8,985 bases of DNA from Chloroflexota bacterium (GTDB lineage: Bacteria; Chloroflexota; Anaerolineae; B4-G1; SLSP01), in contig JAKJAE010000040.1 of assembly GCA_022707665.1 (NCBI GenBank), forward strand, positions 4,548 to 13,532. The letters are read 5' to 3'. The translations under genes were made by a program, and so were the position numbers. A model generated the notes under the pieces. The model saw nothing but the letters and a program-made list of their open reading frames with translations, did not search any database and was not told the origin of the DNA. Positions 5,875 through 8,985 of the stretch are shown in pieces; within the stretch, counting starts at the first letter, position 1; each line of letters begins with the position of its first letter.

Positions 5875-7005
5875 TTAGAAGTAATCCGAAGTCCACATAA
5901 AGGGCGTGCCTTTGGGAAACAGCACGTCCAACAGGGGTACAAGATCCGAGGCCGCGATTCCTGCGAGAACACCATCGCCCGAGCTCAAGATATCACGGGC
6001 GCCACGATAACCCATCACGAGCTGCACCAACCGATCCTGTGGCAACGACAGGGTGACCGGTGCTGCAACTCGGTCGCGGAGTATTACTTTGGCGCCCTCG
6101 AAGCCCAGCGTCGTCACGCCCAGACCGGTCATCAGCGACAGGCTCTCGGGCGGATGGATATTGGATCGCCGCGCCAGTCGCCCGGACAGGACCGGCAGGA
6201 GCTTCTCAAACAGCGGCTGCTGATTCAGAATGCGCATCATCGCATCCGAGTAGCGGGAATACGTGATGTGCCACGTGACGCCAAACTGCTGCGCGTACTC
6301 CGAGAATGCATGGTCAGGCGGCAGAAAGAACGTGATCTCCGAGCAGCGCTTCTCCACGGCCTGCTGCGCGAATACCTGCAGAAGCGCCGGAAGCAGGCTG
6401 GGGTCTCTGACTCCCAACTCGCCTACGGTGACCTCTGTGGGACGCCGATCCCAGACAGCATAGGCGAGCAACGCACCGCCGGCATCCTCCCACAGCACAG
6501 CCTCCGACACACGGTCCCAATGCGTTCCCTGAAACTTCTCGAACCGCCCGACCCTCCGAACGAGCGTCCCGGTGCGCTCAGCATTCTCGCGATTGTGAAG
6601 CTCGAGCACACGGGGAATGTCGGCTGGCTCAATAGGTCGAGATGCCCCGAGCACCACCGGCGATACGGCTGCCTCTGCATCCCGCGTCTGGATCGTGAAC
6701 GTAGGCTTCGGCAAACTGGCGGCATACCCGAACTTGGTGTAGAAGTTGGGGATTCCGAAGAGCATAGAGACATCATACCCTTCGTCTATCATGTACTGGA
6801 CGGTATCCTCGTAGAGATGGCGCATATACCCCTTCATCCGGTGCGCCCGCTCGGTGTAGACATCCCCGATGCCCGCCATACGCACTTCGGCGGAGCCAAT
6901 GCGCATCGACAGGTCGAAGACCCACAAGTGGGCCGCTTTGGTTTCGTCATCAATCCAGAGCTCGCGCCGGTGCCCCAATCCCTCGTCGATCGTTCTGAAC
7001 TGCAT
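5875..7005 (-). CDS. GNAT N-acetyltransferase, Eis-like two-domain type
   Basis: This 376-residue protein has an N-terminal acetyl-CoA-binding GNAT domain (about 1-110), a second GNAT-like domain in the middle, and a C-terminal sterol-carrier-like domain (about 265-376). That is the layout of the Eis family, which acetylates amines. Motif A reads MAGIGDVYT followed by RMKGYMRHL (56-64, the RxxGxx pyrophosphate loop), then LFGIPNFYTKFGYAAS with Tyr94. In mycobacterial Eis a Tyr at this place and the C-terminal Phe carboxylate act in catalysis; this protein also ends in Phe (SDYF). I chose ATG 7005 because GAGGTG (7012-7017) lies 6 bases upstream. A GTG at 7014 would add three residues and overlap the SMP-30 stop by 4 bases, and is possible. 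It is co-transcribed with sugar-metabolism genes, so the acceptor may be an amino sugar or aminoglycoside-like amine (inference). Confidence 0.88.
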   Translation of the reverse strand: MQFRTIDEGLGHRRELWIDDETKAAHLWVFDLSMRIGSAEVRMAGIGDVYTERAHRMKGYMRHLYEDTVQYMIDEGYDVSMLFGIPNFYTKFGYAASLPKPTFTIQTRDAEAAVSPVVLGASRPIEPADIPRVLELHNRENAERTGTLVRRVGRFEKFQGTHWDRVSEAVLWEDAGGALLAYAVWDRRPTEVTVGELGVRDPSLLPALLQVFAQQAVEKRCSEITFFLPPDHAFSEYAQQFGVTWHITYSRYSDAMMRILNQQPLFEKLLPVLSGRLARRSNIHPPESLSLMTGLGVTTLGFEGAKVILRDRVAAPVTLSLPQDRLVQLVMGYRGARDILSSGDGVLAGIAASDLVPLLDVLFPKGTPFMWTSDYF

Positions 7006-7010
7006 GGCCC

Positions 7011-7886
7011 TCACCTCAATCCGATCCGGGATCTGAACTCAGGCACCCCACGGATGCCCATATTCATGTGAAACAGCGATCCCGCCAATCGACCCTCTGT
7101 CGCACGGTGACCGACGCTGGCCGTCGTGACATACATATCGGTGTAGTCAGCACCACCAAAGGTGACGCATGAGACCTTGGGCACGGGGAATTCTACCCGT
7201 TGCAGCTCCTCCCCCTCCGCCGAATAGCGTACCAGGCAGTGTCCATCCCAGCGTGCCGACCAGACAGTGCCCTCTGCATCAACGGTCATGCCGTCGGGAT
7301 GTCCCTCACCCCGAGTTGTAGGAACGTCGGCAAAGACGCGCGGATGGCTGATCGCCCCCGTCGTCTCATCGTAATCGAAGAGATAGATCTTCTGCTTGCG
7401 CGTATCGGTGTAGTACATCCCACGCCGGTCCGGCGTGAACCCCATCCCATTCGATAGCGCTACATCGTCCAGAACCAGCGTGAGCGCCCCATCGGGATCA
7501 AGGCGGTAGAGCAGGGCAGGTGCATCCGGTCGCGGCATACTCCCGCAGAACACACGACCCGCGGGGTCTGCAATCACGTCGTTGAAACGTGTCTCGCGCA
7601 TCGCCGGTATCTCGTCGATCACCATCTCCAGCTCGCGTCCCTCGCGCCAGATGCCCACGGCCCCTTTTTCCATGAACAACAGGAGCGCACCGTCCGCTTG
7701 CAGCGTGAACCCACCGATTGGCGGCCCACTGAAGACCAGTTCGTGCCGTTCTGTAGCGGGCGAGTAACGGTACAACAAGCCGTTGGGGATGTCCACCCAG
7801 TACAACCGCTCCTCTTCCGGATGCCACAGAGGCCCCTCACCCGTAGCACAATCCACATCGACGATCACTCTCGGATTCACCTTCAC
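7011..7886 (-). CDS. SMP-30/gluconolactonase/LRE family lactonase
   Basis: This 291-residue six-bladed beta-propeller hydrolase has the usual length for the family (about 290-300). The divalent-metal ligands are all present: Glu17 in GEGPLW, Asn102 in TRFNDV, Asn146 in LSNGMGF and Asp198 in HPDGMTVD. They match Glu18, Asn103, Asn154 and Asp204 of animal SMP-30. Enzymes of this type open aldonolactones (glucono-, galactono- or arabinonolactone) after sugar oxidation by a dehydrogenase. There is no signal peptide, so it is cytosolic. The GTG start overlaps the stop of the upstream URO-D-like gene in GTGA, with AAGGAGG just before it. The spacing from GGAGG is short (3 bases), and a GTG six bases further in is an alternative. 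The operon's SDR could provide the lactone substrate, which would make a dehydrogenase-lactonase pair. Confidence 0.93.
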   Translation of the reverse strand: MKVNPRVIVDVDCATGEGPLWHPEEERLYWVDIPNGLLYRYSPATERHELVFSGPPIGGFTLQADGALLLFMEKGAVGIWREGRELEMVIDEIPAMRETRFNDVIADPAGRVFCGSMPRPDAPALLYRLDPDGALTLVLDDVALSNGMGFTPDRRGMYYTDTRKQKIYLFDYDETTGAISHPRVFADVPTTRGEGHPDGMTVDAEGTVWSARWDGHCLVRYSAEGEELQRVEFPVPKVSCVTFGGADYTDMYVTTASVGHRATEGRLAGSLFHMNMGIRGVPEFRSRIGLR

Positions 7887-8872
7887 TGTCCTCCTTCCGG
7901 TGGCCTGAGGGGATATCGCCCCAGATCATCCACCGCATCGACTAATGCTTGAATATGTACCTCGGGCCAGGGCATCCCCTGATCCGGGCAGCAAAAGTAA
8001 CCGCCATCGCGACCGAGCTGCCACAGTCTCTGCGACACCTCAGCACGGATGGCCTCGACGGGACCGGCAACCACCGTGGCTGAGCTGATGCCACCCTGCA
8101 AGGCCATGCGCCCCTGCGTGCGGCGCCGCAGCTCGTCGAGGTCGTTTGCCGTAGCCTGTGCTGGGTTGAGGATATCCACACCCAGCGCCACAAACGTTTC
8201 CACCAGGGGAAGGATGTGCCCGCAACTATGGAAGTTGACCAGCACACCCCGCTCCTTGTAGAACGCGAACAGCCGTGCGTACTCGGGCACGAGGAATTCC
8301 TCGATGATCTGCGGTGAGAGCAAGAGCCCCCGCTGCGTTCCCAGGTCGTCGGTCATCGTGACCATCTCCACACCAACGGCAGCGTAATGCCGCGCTATGC
8401 CGAGATGGAAGTCCATGATTCTGTGGAGCACCTCGCGAGCTGCCGCCGGCGCGAGATGGAAGCTCACCATCATCGATTCCATCCCCACCAGCATGTAGCT
8501 CTTCTCCCAAAGCGTGTCACGGTGCGACCCGACAAGGAATGCCGCTTCGGCATCCCACCCCGCGGCCTGCTGGTAGATCGTATTGCAGATCCGCGGATCG
8601 TCGGGATCGGGCCACGCGTAGCGATCAAGCGCATCGGGCAGATCAGAAAGCGGGTGACCACGCGGAAATCCCATCACGCCCTCCTGCTCGCGACGCCACT
8701 GCACGCCCCAAATGTCAGTCCACTCAGAGCCCACGGGCAGATGGTGCCCACCCCCATGAAATCCCTCGTGGTTCGCGCCGTGGAAGGCGACGGTGTGCGC
8801 CGGCACCCCGGTAAGGACGCGCTCAGGAGCGCCAAAGGCGATGATCTGCTGTGCGTTTTGCCTGTCGTTCAT
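7883..8872 (-). CDS. Uroporphyrinogen decarboxylase superfamily protein, methyltransferase-like
   Basis: This 329-residue TIM-barrel protein belongs to the URO-D superfamily, which includes haem-pathway HemE and cobalamin-dependent methyltransferases (MtaA/CmuA type). It has FHSCGHI (His215, Cys217) and a GYFCCPDQG segment (Cys294, Cys295). The HxC...C pattern matches the zinc site of MtaA-like methyltransferases, while the N-terminal RPGFRQ-type motif of true HemE is absent. Other landmarks are TDDLGTQ (174-180), LNPAQ (235-239) and LQGGIS (258-263). The N-terminal stretch 31-44 is rich in His (FHGANHEGFHGGGHH), perhaps a second metal or substrate site. The ATG has no good ribosome site, but the start sits 14 bases after the previous stop and the N-terminus looks like the family. 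It heads a tightly coupled set with a lactonase. A metabolic, non-haem function is likely; the substrate is unknown. Confidence 0.88.
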   Translation of the reverse strand: MNDRQNAQQIIAFGAPERVLTGVPAHTVAFHGANHEGFHGGGHHLPVGSEWTDIWGVQWRREQEGVMGFPRGHPLSDLPDALDRYAWPDPDDPRICNTIYQQAAGWDAEAAFLVGSHRDTLWEKSYMLVGMESMMVSFHLAPAAAREVLHRIMDFHLGIARHYAAVGVEMVTMTDDLGTQRGLLLSPQIIEEFLVPEYARLFAFYKERGVLVNFHSCGHILPLVETFVALGVDILNPAQATANDLDELRRRTQGRMALQGGISSATVVAGPVEAIRAEVSQRLWQLGRDGGYFCCPDQGMPWPEVHIQALVDAVDDLGRYPLRPPEGGQ

Positions 8873-8886
8873 AGCGTGATCAGCCG

Positions 8887-8985
8887 TTAGCGCACACCCA
8901 GGATGTTTTTGAGCTCTCGCCGGGACGGGTTATCGAGAATCCGGCCGTCGGGCAGCACAAGCGTGGGCACCACCCAGGCCTTGCC
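8887..8985 (-). CDS. Glutaredoxin/mycoredoxin-like protein, C-terminal fragment
   Basis: Reading the minus strand from the window edge gives an open frame of 32 codons ending in TAA at 8887-8889, short enough to be easily missed. It reads ...WVVPTLVLPDGRILDNPS...LKNILGVR. The VPT (cis-Pro) followed by a hydrophobic strand, a PDG turn and NPS before a last helix is the C-terminal pattern of glutaredoxin-like thiol oxidoreductases, including mycoredoxin-type proteins. The catalytic Cys motif lies outside the window, so activity cannot be judged. It ends 14 bases before the URO-D-like gene on the same strand and so probably belongs to the same operon. A thioredoxin-fold protein of another subgroup is the main alternative. 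Confidence 0.72.
   Translation of the reverse strand, partial: GKAWVVPTLVLPDGRILDNPSRRELKNILGVR

Noticed and set aside
5213..5878. Plus-strand open frame (221 codons)
   Set aside because: It is antisense to the SDR gene, whose Rossmann and YxxxK motifs are on the minus strand. The composition is shadow-like (rich in Arg, Val and His).
6154..7071. Long plus-strand open frame (305 codons)
   Set aside because: It is antisense to the acetyltransferase across nearly its full length, shows no family motif, and is explained by codon bias in high-GC DNA. The minus-strand protein has clear GNAT motifs.
7883..8872. Haem biosynthesis uroporphyrinogen decarboxylase (hemE)
   Set aside because: The HemE N-terminal signature is absent, the Cys/His pattern is methyltransferase-like, and no haem gene is adjacent.
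1..8985. CRISPR array, tRNA, insertion sequence or defence/phage system
   Set aside because: I saw no regularly spaced repeats, no tRNA-like cloverleaf, no transposase or integrase, and no toxin-antitoxin or restriction gene. All long frames are accounted for by metabolic enzymes.

Overview
This is a bacterial chromosomal window of high GC content (I judge roughly 60%). It is densely coded, with several GTG starts and stop/start overlaps. The mix of families (SIS-type sugar isomerase, DegT aminotransferase, SMP-30, URO-D-like, M55 aminopeptidase and Eis-like acetyltransferase) resembles carbohydrate-use regions of Chloroflexota, particularly Thermomicrobia-like bacteria. That assignment is a guess from gene content: there is no rRNA or marker gene here. 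I see no tRNA, rRNA, CRISPR array, insertion sequence, phage gene or clear sign of recent transfer.

The layout has four blocks. (1) Positions 3-2901, plus strand: the C-terminal half of an N-acetylhexosamine-6-phosphate deacetylase (NagA-type), a SIS-domain aminosugar-phosphate deaminase/isomerase, and a DegT/StrS-family PLP aminotransferase. They are packed as an operon with a 4-base overlap and then a 5-base gap. (2) Positions 2909-3607, minus strand: a lone histidine phosphatase converging on block 1. (3) Positions 3920-4711 (stop to 4714), plus strand: an M55 D-aminopeptidase (DppA-type), divergent from the phosphatase. The 312-base divergent spacer holds several inverted repeats and a probable promoter. 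A 15-bp perfect hairpin follows the gene. (4) Positions 4856-8985, minus strand: a five-gene operon read right to left. It encodes a glutaredoxin-like protein (C-terminus only), a URO-D-superfamily protein with Cys/His metal-site residues, an SMP-30/gluconolactonase, an Eis-like GNAT acetyltransferase and an extended SDR (epimerase/dehydratase type). Junctions in this operon are 14 bp or less, or overlapping, except 17 bp before the SDR.

Block 1 reads as amino-sugar catabolism: deacetylation of an N-acetylhexosamine-6-phosphate, then deamination/isomerisation to a fructose-6-phosphate-type product. The added sugar aminotransferase is not needed for that classical route. Block 3 could supply D-amino acids from D-Ala-containing peptides, so blocks 1 and 3 might both serve cell-wall scavenging (inference). 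Block 4 pairs a lactonase-type and an NAD-dependent sugar-type dehydrogenase/epimerase, as in oxidative sugar or uronate pathways, with a URO-D-like possible methyltransferase and a redox protein. I know of no named pathway with that combination, and its substrate cannot be read from the sequence.

I found no demonstrably new molecular system. The best leads are the block 4 operon, the DegT gene inside the amino-sugar operon, and the dyad cluster in the divergent spacer.
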